From: Bradyrhizobium mercantei
GTDB lineage: Bacteria; Pseudomonadota; Alphaproteobacteria; Rhizobiales; Xanthobacteraceae
DNA length: 64,000 nucleotides
Assembly (NCBI RefSeq): GCF_001982635.1
Contig: NZ_MKFI01000004.1
Span: forward strand, 117,609-181,608
Direction: 5' to 3'
The notes under the pieces were generated by a model. The model made no database searches. It was not told where the DNA came from and saw nothing but the letters and a program-made list of their open reading frames with translations. Positions 9,213-17,594 of this stretch are shown one piece after another. Each line of letters begins with the position of its first letter. Position 1 is the first letter of the stretch. The position numbers were made by a program, and so were the translations under genes.

Positions 9213-9968
9213 TCATCGGTCCCGCGGCGGCGGCGCCTCGTCGCGCCGGCAGAGCGCCCCGCAATGATAGGTCGCAAGCCGGGTCGCGAACGCCGGGCCG
9301 ACCGACAGCAGCGACTTCCGCACGATGCTCTTCGCGAGCCCCTTCAGATGCGAAGAATGGAATGCGTGCACCGGCAGGCTGTGGTCCCAGGTGCCGAAGC
9401 CCGCGACCTGGAGCCCCGCGGTCTCCAGCACCAGGCGGAAGGTATCGGGCGTGTAGAAATTGATGTGGCCGATGTCGAGCGTCGATTGCAACGCCCGGCG
9501 ATTGGTTCGCGCGTGCAGCTCGCACGGCACCTCGACATAGATGAAGCTTCGCGCCACCCGGGCGAGCTCGCGCAGGAATGCGCGCGGTTCGGGCACGTGC
9601 TCAAGCACGTGGCTGGCATAGACGAGGTCGAACGATCCGTCGGCGAACGGGATCGTCGCACCATCATAGCTGGACCAGTGGAACGGAGCCGTCGCGGCGC
9701 CGTCGGTCTCCAGATTGGTCGCGGGATCGATGACGTCGATGCCGGTGAAGTCGCGGCCGATCCCGATCGCCGACAGCCGTGCCAGCACCGCGCCGGTGCC
9801 GCAGCCGACCTCGAGCACATTGCCGATCCCGGCGGCGGAGGCACCGAGCAGGCCGGCGATATGGTCGGCCTTGTCGACCGCGCAGACGCGGCGCCAGCCG
9901 CGCTCCTGCGCCGAATAGACGCCCTCGTAATGCGCGTTGTGCTGTCCGACGCTGAATTCCATCGTCAT
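9213..9968 (-). CDS. SAM-dependent methyltransferase
   Basis: 251 residues. Motif I is VLEVGCGTGAVLARL (about residues 50-64), followed by FTGIDVIDP and by IPFADGSFDLVYASHVLEHVPEP, a textbook Methyltransf_11 signature. The C-terminus is basic and His/Arg-rich. ATG 9968 overlaps the stop of the accessory protein gene (9965) as ATGA, so expression is coupled to the kinase module. A sugar or lipid-carrier substrate is likely from context but not shown. Confidence 0.82.
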   Translation of the reverse strand: MTMEFSVGQHNAHYEGVYSAQERGWRRVCAVDKADHIAGLLGASAAGIGNVLEVGCGTGAVLARLSAIGIGRDFTGIDVIDPATNLETDGAATAPFHWSSYDGATIPFADGSFDLVYASHVLEHVPEPRAFLRELARVARSFIYVEVPCELHARTNRRALQSTLDIGHINFYTPDTFRLVLETAGLQVAGFGTWDHSLPVHAFHSSHLKGLAKSIVRKSLLSVGPAFATRLATYHCGALCRRDEAPPPRDR

Positions 9969-10789
9969 GGCCTGGCCCTCGCCTCGGGCGGCATTCGGGG
10001 AAACTCGTCGAAGCGGTCGTTCGATTTGCGCTCCAGATTGCGTCGCTCAGCCGGCGAGCGGCGATCGAGGTCGTATCCGATGTCGGCCATGGTCCGGGTC
10101 AGGATGTCGACGTTCCGCTGCGGAACGGCAGCAAGGCCGGCCAGCAGCCTGTCCCGGTGCGCCCAGCCCGGTCCCTTCAGGAGATCGATCGCCTCGGTGT
10201 ACAGCTCGGTCTTTATGAGACGCGCGAACTCGGCAACGACCTCGGCGGAAAGGTCGGGCGGCAGGGCATCGAACATTGCGAGCGCCATGGCGCTGCGCTT
10301 GACGACAATCCAGCCCTCATTCGGTCCGAGCCGGTACGACATCCGCAGCAGGTCGAAATTGCCGTCGCTCAGGCCCTGCCTGGTGTTGCGAAGCCAGAAC
10401 AGCACGAGCCAGAGGTAGGGATCGGACGGCGCGCAGCCGAGCGACTTGCGGACAGAAGCGTCGAGCTCGCCCATCCGGGCGTCGACCTGATCGCCGGATG
10501 CGAGCGCATTTTCGGCAAGGCGCAGCCGGATCACCGCCGCGCTGCGATCGATCGCCGGCATGCAATCCGATCGCGCCGCGGCGCGCGCCAGCAGCGGCGC
10601 GAGGTCGCCGAGCTCGGCGTCGCTGACCGGGACGTTGCGCAGGATCAGGTCGCTGGCGCCACCGAGCCGGGTCTGGTCGACAAAGTCAGGCAAGCTGGTC
10701 GCACCCCATGCGACCGACGAGCCCGCGACCGCGGCCAGGAAGCCGCGCGCAAGCCAGGCGGCGGCGCGCCGGGGCATTCCACCGCGCAT
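9965..10789 (-). CDS. Membrane-anchored accessory protein paired with the BY-kinase
   Basis: 274 residues from ATG 10789; the open frame also allows ATG 10807. I prefer 10789 because it gives the junction TGAGATG with the kinase stop. A basic N-terminus and one hydrophobic helix (WLARGFLAAVAGSSVAW) suggest a single-pass or exported protein. The rest is helical and Leu/Ala-rich, with a TPR-like middle (DPYLWLVLFWLRNTRQGL, then LLRMSYRLGPNEGW). The family has no name I recognise. The central part resembles the protein at 19730, where AWFGLAS, ALKMSYYTGFNRSDL and a following LVDLLQRQIRLIL helix line up with this protein's YLWLVLFW, LLRMSYRLGPNEGW and EFARLIKTEL. Position suggests it scaffolds or modulates the Wzc-like kinase. 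Confidence 0.72.
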   Translation of the reverse strand: MRGGMPRRAAAWLARGFLAAVAGSSVAWGATSLPDFVDQTRLGGASDLILRNVPVSDAELGDLAPLLARAAARSDCMPAIDRSAAVIRLRLAENALASGDQVDARMGELDASVRKSLGCAPSDPYLWLVLFWLRNTRQGLSDGNFDLLRMSYRLGPNEGWIVVKRSAMALAMFDALPPDLSAEVVAEFARLIKTELYTEAIDLLKGPGWAHRDRLLAGLAAVPQRNVDILTRTMADIGYDLDRRSPAERRNLERKSNDRFDEFPRMPPEARARP

Positions 10790-10790
10790 C

Positions 10791-13064
10791 TCACTCGGTG
10801 TAGCCATATCGCCCATAATGCGAGTTGTAATAGTAGTTCTTGCCGCCATAGCCGCTATAGCGGCTCATCGCGGCAATATCGGCCTTGTTGAGCACGACGC
10901 CGAGCAGGTTCTCGTTGACCGCACGCGCGCTGCGCAGCGCGCGCTCGACCACCTGCACCTGGGTCTTGCCCCACTCCACGATGAAGACGAAGGAATCGAC
11001 GAAGTGCGCGGTGATGCGCACATCGACCACCGGCGTCAGCGGCGGGAAATCGACGATCACATAATCATACTGGCTGCGGGCGCCATCGATGAAATCCTTC
11101 ATCTGGTCGGAGGCCAGCACATCGTGTGAATGCGCGATGCGCGAGCGCGTGGCGCCGGGCAGGAAGGCAAGGCCGGTCTCGGGATCGCGCCACAGCGTGT
11201 CCTGCAAGGTCGCATTGTTCGACAACACGTCGAGAATGCCGCGCTCCGCATTCGCTGCGACCTTGCGGCTCAGCGAGGGATTGCGCAGGTCGCAATCGAC
11301 CAGCAGCACCCGCGCCCCGCTTTGGGCGACCAGTTGCGCGAACACGAAAGCCAGCGTCGACTTGCCCTCGTTGGGCAGCGCCGAGGTCAGGCCGAGGATC
11401 TTCGACGGCTTGGTGACGTTGAGGTCGGCATTGACCTTGATCGAGCGGATCGCTTCCGAGAACCGCGAGAACGGCGAATCGATCGCCGCCCACAGCACCG
11501 GCTCGTCGCCGCGCCGGATGGTGCGCGGGCCGACCGGCAGATTGGGACGACCGGCGACCGGCGCCTTGAGCTGGCTCGGCGAGACCCGCGGGACGATCGC
11601 GACGCAATCGGCGTCGAGGATGGTCTCGACCATCTCAGCCGTGCGGAACACCCGGTCATAGAGGTCGCGCAACACGCCGAGCCCAAGCCCCGCGATCAAT
11701 CCGCCGAGCGCCGAGAGCGCGAGCACGACGAAGGTCTGCGGGTGGCTCTTGCCGAGCGGACGCGAGGCACGGGTGATCACCCGCGCCTCGCTGACCGGGA
11801 AGGACTGCTGCTGCACGTTTTCCATGTAGCGCTGCAGGAAGTTGTCATAGAGCGAGCGATAGGTCTGAGCCGAGCTCTCGAGCTCGCGCAGCGTGACCTG
11901 CGCCTGGTTGGTCGACTGCGACTGCGACACCGAGTCGTTGACGGCGCGCTCGATCTCGGTCTGGCGCTGCAGGGCGATCGCATAGTCGCTCTTGTAGCTT
12001 TCGGCGAGCCGCTTCAGCTCATCCATGATCGACGACTGGATCTCGCGCATCTGGTTGCGCAGATTGACGGCGGCCAGGTGGTTGTAGCCGTAGCGCGACG
12101 ACCAGTCGGCCTCGCGGTTGGCGAGCTCGAGATATTGCGAGCGCAGCTTGGTGATGACCTGGTTATTCAGGGAATCGGCGACCGCCGCATCGGGGACGCC
12201 GCCTTTCACCACCGCGTCGATGCGGTCGAGCTTGGCCTTGGCGTCGGTGACCTGCGACTTCACATGGACGAGCTGCGTGTTGAGCTCGCCGAGCTGCTGC
12301 TCGTTGAGCAGCTTGCCGCTCGAGGTGACGATGTTGTTGGTCTTCTTGTAGTCGAGCACGGCGCGCTCGGCATTGGATGCCTGCGTGCGCAGCTCCTGGA
12401 TGCGGTCCTGCAGCCAGACGCTGGCGCGGCGCGTCGCCTGATACTTGGAATCGAGCTGGTCGACGATGTAGGCGTCGGCGACGGCGTTGGCGATCTGCGC
12501 CGCGCGCTCCGGATCGAGCGAGCGGAAGCTGACCTCGATCACATAGGTCATGCCGCGGCGGCGGACGTCGAGCTGCTTCTGGAAGGTGCGGACCGCGCGC
12601 CGTGTCCGGTCGAACTCATTGGGCGGCGCGCTGCCGGCAAACAGGCCGGTCACGAAATCAAGCACCGCTCCCGCCGCGCCGGCCTTGGAGCCGATGAATT
12701 CCGGATCCTCGTTGAGCTTGAGCTCGCGAATCACCGCGAGCGCCACATTCTCCGACTTCAGGATTTCGACCTGACTCTCGACCGCGGCGGAATCGACCGG
12801 CGCCTCGCTCGCCGGCGATTGCTGCTGGAAGGCCTGGAATTTGCGGGTGTCGATGATCATCGTGGCGAGCGCAGTATAGCTCGGCGCCGCCGTCGCGAGG
12901 TAGCAGATGCCGCCGAACAGGCAGAGCCCGGCGGTGCCGAGGATGACCCAATACTGCCGGAGCAGATAGGTGACGAAGGCGTCGAAGGTTTCCGCCAGCG
13001 ACGGCAATTCGGCCGGACGATTTCTCAGATCGACAGACGGCGAAATCTGGTTGCGCTGAAGCAT
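10791..13064 (-). CDS. Wzc/ExoP-like polysaccharide copolymerase and tyrosine autokinase
   Basis: 757 residues. A Wzz domain fills the N-terminus, with TM1 near residues 37-56 (YWVILGTAGLCLFGGICYLA). A long periplasmic coiled-coil region follows, then TM2 near 455-475 (VVLALSALGGLIAGLGLGVL). The cytoplasmic BY-kinase domain has Walker A SALPNEGKST (about 561-570), Walker A' VLLVDCDLRNP (about 586-596) and Walker B VIVDFPP (about 669-675). The last 22 residues hold eight tyrosines, the autophosphorylation cluster. It sets chain length and export with the Wza-like protein at 15429. No LMW-PTP or PHP-type phosphatase is seen in the window; a PPP phosphatase lies at 18961. It is followed directly by the accessory protein gene. 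Confidence 0.93.
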   Translation of the reverse strand: MLQRNQISPSVDLRNRPAELPSLAETFDAFVTYLLRQYWVILGTAGLCLFGGICYLATAAPSYTALATMIIDTRKFQAFQQQSPASEAPVDSAAVESQVEILKSENVALAVIRELKLNEDPEFIGSKAGAAGAVLDFVTGLFAGSAPPNEFDRTRRAVRTFQKQLDVRRRGMTYVIEVSFRSLDPERAAQIANAVADAYIVDQLDSKYQATRRASVWLQDRIQELRTQASNAERAVLDYKKTNNIVTSSGKLLNEQQLGELNTQLVHVKSQVTDAKAKLDRIDAVVKGGVPDAAVADSLNNQVITKLRSQYLELANREADWSSRYGYNHLAAVNLRNQMREIQSSIMDELKRLAESYKSDYAIALQRQTEIERAVNDSVSQSQSTNQAQVTLRELESSAQTYRSLYDNFLQRYMENVQQQSFPVSEARVITRASRPLGKSHPQTFVVLALSALGGLIAGLGLGVLRDLYDRVFRTAEMVETILDADCVAIVPRVSPSQLKAPVAGRPNLPVGPRTIRRGDEPVLWAAIDSPFSRFSEAIRSIKVNADLNVTKPSKILGLTSALPNEGKSTLAFVFAQLVAQSGARVLLVDCDLRNPSLSRKVAANAERGILDVLSNNATLQDTLWRDPETGLAFLPGATRSRIAHSHDVLASDQMKDFIDGARSQYDYVIVDFPPLTPVVDVRITAHFVDSFVFIVEWGKTQVQVVERALRSARAVNENLLGVVLNKADIAAMSRYSGYGGKNYYYNSHYGRYGYTE

Positions 13065-13193
13065 CTCGTCCTATCGCCGCGCCGGCAGGATCGATCCTGC
13101 CCTCGCGCCCTCCAATGATCCTCGGATGCGTCCCGCCGCCGACACCGAAGCGCGTTGCTGCAGAGAGTTCTCCATCGGCGATCGGACGCCCGC

Positions 13194-13832
13194 TCAGGGA
13201 GTAACTGTTGTGAGAAGCGTGGTGGTGCCGTTGCCGGATCCAGTGACCGATGAGGTGAAGCTGAAAATGCCAGTGTTCACGCTGTTGCCGTTGATGGCTT
13301 CGAGCGCGCCGCCGCCTGCGCCATTGGCGCCGAGCGCGCTGGTCTGGCCGCCGGATGCGCCGGCACTGCCCGCGCCGCCGGCGCCGGTCGCGGCGGTGCC
13401 GGTATCACCCGACGCGGCGGCAAACGCCATCACGGTGTCGAGATCCTTGGTGTCGGCAATCGCCTGCTGGATGCGCGTCGCGTAAGCTTGATTGCTGCGC
13501 ACCACGATGCGCGCGGCCTGGGCGAGACCGGCGGCGATCGCGGTCTTCTGGTCCTTGCTTGCCTTGGCAAGCAGCGCAATGAGCGGATCGAGTGCGGTCG
13601 GATCGTTGAGCGCGAAGTCGCGCGCCCGCGAGGTCAATTCCACGCCCGCATTCGGATACTGGCTCAGCAACTGCTCCGGGTTGGCCTTGAAATTGGTCAC
13701 CGCCTGCGAGAGCTGGATCAGCCCGCCAGACGTTTGCGCCAACGCCGCGCCGCCGGGCGCAGCGAGTGCCAACACCGCCAACACCGCCAGACGCGGAGCG
13801 GAAAAACCGCCGGAACGCTCAAATGTGAACAC
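13194..13832 (-). CDS. Secreted Ala/Gly-rich protein of unknown function in the EPS operon
   Basis: 212 residues from a GTG at 13832, chosen because AGGGAG sits seven bases upstream and the protein then opens with a clean signal peptide (basic start, LAVLAVLALAAPGGAALA, cleavage after ALAQ). The open frame continues to 13937 but that extension would bury the signal. The mature part is helical to about residue 140 and then turns into a Gly/Ala/Ser-rich low-complexity tail, ending TTTLLTTVTP. I do not recognise the family. It lies between the Wzy-like gene and the BY-kinase, so a periplasmic or outer-surface role in EPS export is plausible. An inverted repeat (13843-13867) covers its start region. 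Confidence 0.72.
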   Translation of the reverse strand: MFTFERSGGFSAPRLAVLAVLALAAPGGAALAQTSGGLIQLSQAVTNFKANPEQLLSQYPNAGVELTSRARDFALNDPTALDPLIALLAKASKDQKTAIAAGLAQAARIVVRSNQAYATRIQQAIADTKDLDTVMAFAAASGDTGTAATGAGGAGSAGASGGQTSALGANGAGGGALEAINGNSVNTGIFSFTSSVTGSGNGTTTLLTTVTP

Positions 13833-13842
13833 AGCTATCTCC

Positions 13843-13867
13843 CTAACGAATACTAACAGTTCGTTAG
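13843..13867. promoter_or_regulatory. Perfect 8-base inverted repeat, candidate operator
   Basis: CTAACGAA (13843-13850) and TTCGTTAG (13860-13867) are exact reverse complements with a 9-base spacer. The element lies just upstream of the Shine-Dalgarno sequence of the secreted-protein gene starting at 13832, so a bound protein or a hairpin would affect its expression and that of the kinase downstream. Seen directly; function inferred. Confidence 0.5.
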
Positions 13868-13939
13868 CATAGTCAGAGTTATCGCGCCAATTAAAACCCC
13901 TGCCCGGCGGCGCCCCGGGCGCGGCGCGCAAAATCAACG

Positions 13940-15397
13940 TTAACCGGCGGGTCCGGCCGTAACACTGGCGTCACTCCCGGTGCCGGCGGCTCCGCCGGAG
14001 CGGAAGGATTGTGACAGCCCCGTCCCGAGCAAGGCCGCGATAACAACGGCGTAGCCGGTGATCTGGAGCGAGAAATCGATCATCGAATGCAGGGCGCCGG
14101 CGACCGATGCGCACAGCGCCGCGAGCGGCACGATGACGTCGCGGCGGCGGGTCCGCACGCCATGCGCGAGCACGCCGAAGGCTGCGAGCAGCGCGATCAT
14201 GACGGCGCCGGCCATTAACATTCCGCCGTCGGACGCCAGTTCGAGCCAGCTGTTGTGCGCCCGGTTCCAGGTCCCGCGCAGCGAGATGTCGTCGGTCCGA
14301 TACGCCGGATAAACCCACTCGAAGGTCCCAAAACCGTCGCCGAGCCAGGGGTGATCCCAGATCATCCGCAACGTCGCGCGATAGGTCGAGAACCGGCCTT
14401 CGTCCGACAGCCCCATCGCGCTGAAACGCGCGCCGACGCCCCCGCCGAGGAGTTGCAGCAGCGCCAGCGCGACCAGGCTGCCGACACCGAGCGCCACGAT
14501 CAAGCCGTAGCGGCGCGGCATCCGCTTGCGGAAGAAGATCGCACCAGCTGCGACCGCGGCGAGCAGCGAGATTCCAACGCCGCCGCGCGATCCGGTCAGA
14601 AACATCGCCAGCAGGCAAGTGAGCCAGCCGAATGCATGACCGGCAAGCCGGCGCCGTGCCGGCATGTCGAGGCGCGCCAGCAGGCGTGGCAGGCTGACAC
14701 GGCGCGACGGCCAACGCCACTCGATCAGTTCGCAGCCGAACAACAGCCAGATCAGGGCACAGCAGCCATAATAGATGCCCGCCGTGTTGCGATTGACGAA
14801 GGGAGACGTCAGCCACTCCAGATGCGCCTGCTTCTCGTGAAGCAGATAGATCCGGGCGGGATCGATCGCGAAGGTGACGATGCCAGAGATCGCATAGACA
14901 AGGCCGGCCACGGCCACCACCCACAACAGCCCGCGCGCCAATGCGCGGTTGGCACCGAGCACGACGCCGATGGCAAAGCTGAGCAGGCAGGCGATCGCGA
15001 CACCCGCGGAATAGAACGGCTGACTGCGTGCGATCGTCACGGCCGGTGGCAGTTCGGCGGGCAGCAATTTGCCGGCCTCGGCCCACAGTGCGTTCGGCGC
15101 CCCACCCAACCAGGGTCGCACCGCCGATTGCTCGTGCAGCACCAGCATGGCGAGCACGGTCAAGAGCGCCGTCACCGCGAGGATCGCGAGCTGGCTGCCG
15201 CGCAGGCGCATCGGCAACACCCCGAGCAGCGCGATCCCGAGCAGGATCGACCAGATCGCGGGTGCGATGACGCCGACCGAGCCGAGCGGCAGCGGCGCCA
15301 GCGCAACCACGGCGCAGAACAGCCACGACGACCAGCGCACCGGCAACGGCAATGCCGTCGCCTCACTGGAGCCGGAAGGTAATCGCAGAGGTGTCAT
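13940..15397 (-). CDS. O-antigen ligase/polymerase family membrane protein (Wzy_C)
   Basis: 485 residues with about 12 membrane helices. FVNRNTAGIYYGCCALIWLL and LTGSRGGVGISLLAAVA are family hallmarks (N-R-N and G-S-R-G-G). The periplasmic loop MIWDHPWLGDGFGTFEWVYPAY, followed by WNRAHNSWLELASDGG, is the Wzy_C signature, with the conserved RAHN. Expected role is periplasmic polymerisation or ligation of polysaccharide. It follows the Wza-like gene by 31 bases on the same strand. Compared with the protein at 6805 it has the better preserved RAHN motif. Confidence 0.88.
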   Translation of the reverse strand: MTPLRLPSGSSEATALPLPVRWSSWLFCAVVALAPLPLGSVGVIAPAIWSILLGIALLGVLPMRLRGSQLAILAVTALLTVLAMLVLHEQSAVRPWLGGAPNALWAEAGKLLPAELPPAVTIARSQPFYSAGVAIACLLSFAIGVVLGANRALARGLLWVVAVAGLVYAISGIVTFAIDPARIYLLHEKQAHLEWLTSPFVNRNTAGIYYGCCALIWLLFGCELIEWRWPSRRVSLPRLLARLDMPARRRLAGHAFGWLTCLLAMFLTGSRGGVGISLLAAVAAGAIFFRKRMPRRYGLIVALGVGSLVALALLQLLGGGVGARFSAMGLSDEGRFSTYRATLRMIWDHPWLGDGFGTFEWVYPAYRTDDISLRGTWNRAHNSWLELASDGGMLMAGAVMIALLAAFGVLAHGVRTRRRDVIVPLAALCASVAGALHSMIDFSLQITGYAVVIAALLGTGLSQSFRSGGAAGTGSDASVTAGPAG

Positions 15398-15428
15398 GAA
15401 GCCGGCCGTGCCGGCTCACGCCCCAATA

Positions 15429-16613
15429 TCAGGGCGCAAGCTTGATCGAATTACGAAGTAAGGTTGCGTTGTAGGCAGCCACGATCGGATCGTTCACCGT
15501 TGCGGTCACGAGGCGGATCTGCTGCATGAGCTTGGCGTCCTCGACGGATGCCGCGTTCGATGCATAGAGCACGTCCTTGTTGCGCAGCTGGAAACGCGTG
15601 GCCAGGAAATAGCCGGCCGGATCGCGGAAATTGATGTTGTAGACGACCGGGATGATCGGCCCTGCAAATTTGCTGACGTCGATGCCGAGCTTGGCGGCCA
15701 CTTCCGGCAGCTCGCCGCGATAGACGAACACCGAGGCCGGATCGGCCGAGGAGTCGTTCAGGCCGCCGGCCTTGGCGACGGCTTCGGCGAGCGAGATGCG
15801 CCAGGCCTCGAAATTGAACTGGCCCTGCGCGCCGGACGCGCCAAACGCAACGAAGGTCTGCGGCTCGCGGTAGACATAGATGGTGTCGCCCGGATGCGCG
15901 TAGATGTTGCTCTTGGGCTCGTAGACCAGCTGGCCGAACGGCACGGTGGTGCGCTTGCCGTCACGCTCCAGCATCACCCAGGTGTCAAAACCCTGGCCTT
16001 TCGGGCCGCCGGCACGCGTGATCGAGTCGAGCACTCGCTCGCCCGCGGCATTGGCGGGGAAGCGGTTCGGCGTATTGACCTCGCCGAGCACGGAAATCAA
16101 CGAGGTGCGCTGCTCGATCAGCGCGACCACGGCCTGCGGCTCGATCGCGCGGTTCTTCAGCGCATCGACGATCGAGCGCTGCACCTCGGTCGGCGTGCGG
16201 TTCTTGGCGCGGATCGCGCCGGCGTAGGGCACAGAGATGTTGCCGTCGGTATCGACGTTCTGGTTCGGCAACGTGATGTAGTTGCCGGGACGCACGCCGG
16301 CCTCGACCGGAATGAACAGACCACCGGCGGCGGCTTCGAAGATGGTGACGCTGACGACGTCGCCGATGCCGAAATGGATGTCCTTGGGCGGCGGGCCTTG
16401 AATGCCGCCGGCGAGCTGCGGCGCGAATGACGCCAGCACGTTCTCGACCTGCGGCGTGATCTTGACCATCGCGTAGGGAAGGCTTTCGGGATCCTTCTGG
16501 CCGGCCACGACATCCGAACTGGTCGGGCCGTTGGTCGGCATGTAATGGCAACCGCCGACCCAACAGGCGGCCGCAAGCAATAACATTACCCGAATGAAAT
16601 TCGCACGCGACAT
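15429..16613 (-). CDS. Wza-like polysaccharide export lipoprotein
   Basis: 394 residues. The signal sequence ends in a lipobox (VMLLLAAACWVGGC), so the protein should be an outer-membrane lipoprotein. A Poly_export domain follows (FGIGDVVSVTIFEAAAGG, then NISVPYAGAIRAKNRTPTEV), then SLBB-type repeats (ISVLGEVNTPNRFPA, FVAFGASGAQGQFNF). It forms the export channel that works with the Wzc-like kinase at 10791. It heads the minus-strand unit. A GAATGTTAG site lies about 80 bases upstream of its start. Confidence 0.92.
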   Translation of the reverse strand: MSRANFIRVMLLLAAACWVGGCHYMPTNGPTSSDVVAGQKDPESLPYAMVKITPQVENVLASFAPQLAGGIQGPPPKDIHFGIGDVVSVTIFEAAAGGLFIPVEAGVRPGNYITLPNQNVDTDGNISVPYAGAIRAKNRTPTEVQRSIVDALKNRAIEPQAVVALIEQRTSLISVLGEVNTPNRFPANAAGERVLDSITRAGGPKGQGFDTWVMLERDGKRTTVPFGQLVYEPKSNIYAHPGDTIYVYREPQTFVAFGASGAQGQFNFEAWRISLAEAVAKAGGLNDSSADPASVFVYRGELPEVAAKLGIDVSKFAGPIIPVVYNINFRDPAGYFLATRFQLRNKDVLYASNAASVEDAKLMQQIRLVTATVNDPIVAAYNATLLRNSIKLAP

Positions 16614-16693
16614 TCAAATACTCCGGCCGTGCCGTAACACGTCGATTATCACAATCACAAGGTTCCACGATATATTGCAGCGCAATTGATAGA

Positions 16694-16702
16694 GAATGTT
16701 AG
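16694..16702. promoter_or_regulatory. GAATGTTAG motif in the wza-like/16840 intergenic region
   Basis: The 226-base region between divergent genes (16614-16839) holds this copy of the recurring TGTTA(A/G) unit about 81 bases upstream of the exporter start. No clear terminator or RNA gene was seen in the gap. Confidence 0.3.
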
Positions 16703-16839
16703 CAAGGTGAGGCAATTCGGCGACACCGGCGCGTCGCCGTGAGATAAAGGCCCTGCCCCGACGTCACTCCGGCTTTGATTTCGTGTGATGTTCCGATTAT
16801 CTGTGAATGAGATGTTTGAGTTAACCGATTGAGGGTTCG

Positions 16840-17148
16840 ATGGCCCGGATCAAGTCACTGGCGATCGCGTTTGGAGCGGTTGCGCTCCTGCTTGCAGTTT
16901 CCCTCGGCAACTCCGGCGCTTTTGCCGCGGAATTGGGCATTTCCCCCGCTCCGCGCGCCGTGCAGCGCGTCGGCGGCAACTGCCAGCGGCTGCAATATTG
17001 TCATGGCGACGTCTGCCAGTGGAAACGGGTCTGCTGGCACGGTTGCCCGGATCGCTATTCCTGCGCGCCGCTCTACGGTGCCTACGGGCCGTATGGCGGC
17101 CGCGACTATTGGGCCGCCTATAGTTACGGCGACCTGCGCCCGTTCTGA
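16840..17148 (+). CDS. Small secreted Cys-rich protein
   Basis: 102 residues. It has a standard signal peptide (MARIKSLAIAFGAVALLLAV, cleavage around AFAAE). The mature part is short and contains six cysteines (NCQRLQYCHGDVCQWKRVCWHGCPDRYSCAP), followed by a Tyr/Gly-rich tail. The spacing suggests disulphide bonding in the periplasm or outside the cell. I do not recognise the family. It is divergent from the Wza-like gene and may share its control region. A GAATGTTAA motif overlaps its stop codon. Confidence 0.7.
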   Translation: MARIKSLAIAFGAVALLLAVSLGNSGAFAAELGISPAPRAVQRVGGNCQRLQYCHGDVCQWKRVCWHGCPDRYSCAPLYGAYGPYGGRDYWAAYSYGDLRPF

Positions 17149-17164
17149 ATGTTAAGCGATTAAC
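17147..17164. promoter_or_regulatory. GAATGTTAA plus GTTAA-N4-TTAAC palindrome
   Basis: GAATGTTAA (17147-17155) runs into GTTAAGCGATTAAC (17151-17164), whose GTTAA and TTAAC arms are reverse complements around GCGA. It lies between the small secreted protein and the gene at 17242, a likely control site for the latter. Confidence 0.4.
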
Positions 17165-17213
17165 AAAACCACGAGCCGTTCGAACGTCACCCGACGGGTT
17201 TGCGACGATCACC

Positions 17214-17228
17214 TTAACCCCGGCTTAG
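17214..17228. promoter_or_regulatory. CtrA-box-like site TTAA-N7-TTAG
   Basis: TTAA (17214-17217), seven bases, then TTAG (17225-17228). This is one mismatch from the CtrA consensus TTAA-N7-TTAA. It ends 13 bases before the ATG at 17242, so if bound it would more likely repress than activate. Weak evidence alone. Confidence 0.3.
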
Positions 17229-17241
17229 GACCCGGCCCGCT

Positions 17242-17529
17242 ATGATACGGGCACAGGGTTTGGTTATGTTATTTGTTTTCCTCGGCAATTTGATCGGCGG
17301 CGCCGCGCTCGGGCTGCGCCAGCACTGTCTGGTGCTGGTGCCGGTCGCGTTTGCGGAACTCGTGCTGCTCGCCGCCATCGGAATTGCGTGCCTCTCGTGG
17401 TCGGAGACGGCGCTGCTGATGATCACCGCCACCATGTCGCTGCAGGGCGGATACCTCGCGAGCACCTTCACACCGCTGTTCTGGTCGCGCACCGCGACGC
17501 CACGGCTCGCCCTGCGCCGTCCGCATTAG
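17242..17529 (+). CDS. Small membrane protein, unknown function
   Basis: 95 residues with three hydrophobic segments (VMLFVFLGNLIGGAALGL; LVPVAFAELVLLAAIGIACL; ALLMITATMSLQGGYLA). A basic C-terminus (SRTATPRLALRRPH) follows. It has the look of a small inner-membrane protein of EPS loci in rhizobia, where such genes often sit next to Wzy-like proteins, but I cannot name a family. It lies 66 bases ahead of the divergent Wzy-like gene. ATG 17242 follows TTAGGACC. Confidence 0.65.
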   Translation: MIRAQGLVMLFVFLGNLIGGAALGLRQHCLVLVPVAFAELVLLAAIGIACLSWSETALLMITATMSLQGGYLASTFTPLFWSRTATPRLALRRPH

Positions 17530-17594
17530 CGCAGCCCCATTCGGCGCGCCCGATTTCCATTGACCTCGCCGCACACCCGGGGCATCCCGCTGCC

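Noticed and set aside
8430..10418. 662-codon plus-strand frame across three minus-strand genes
   Set aside because: It covers a GT4, a methyltransferase and the accessory gene in antisense. No start signal or domain is seen.
11130..13118. 662-codon plus-strand frame opposite the BY-kinase
   Set aside because: Antisense shadow of a well-supported kinase; composition is Arg/Asp/Ala-rich with no motif.
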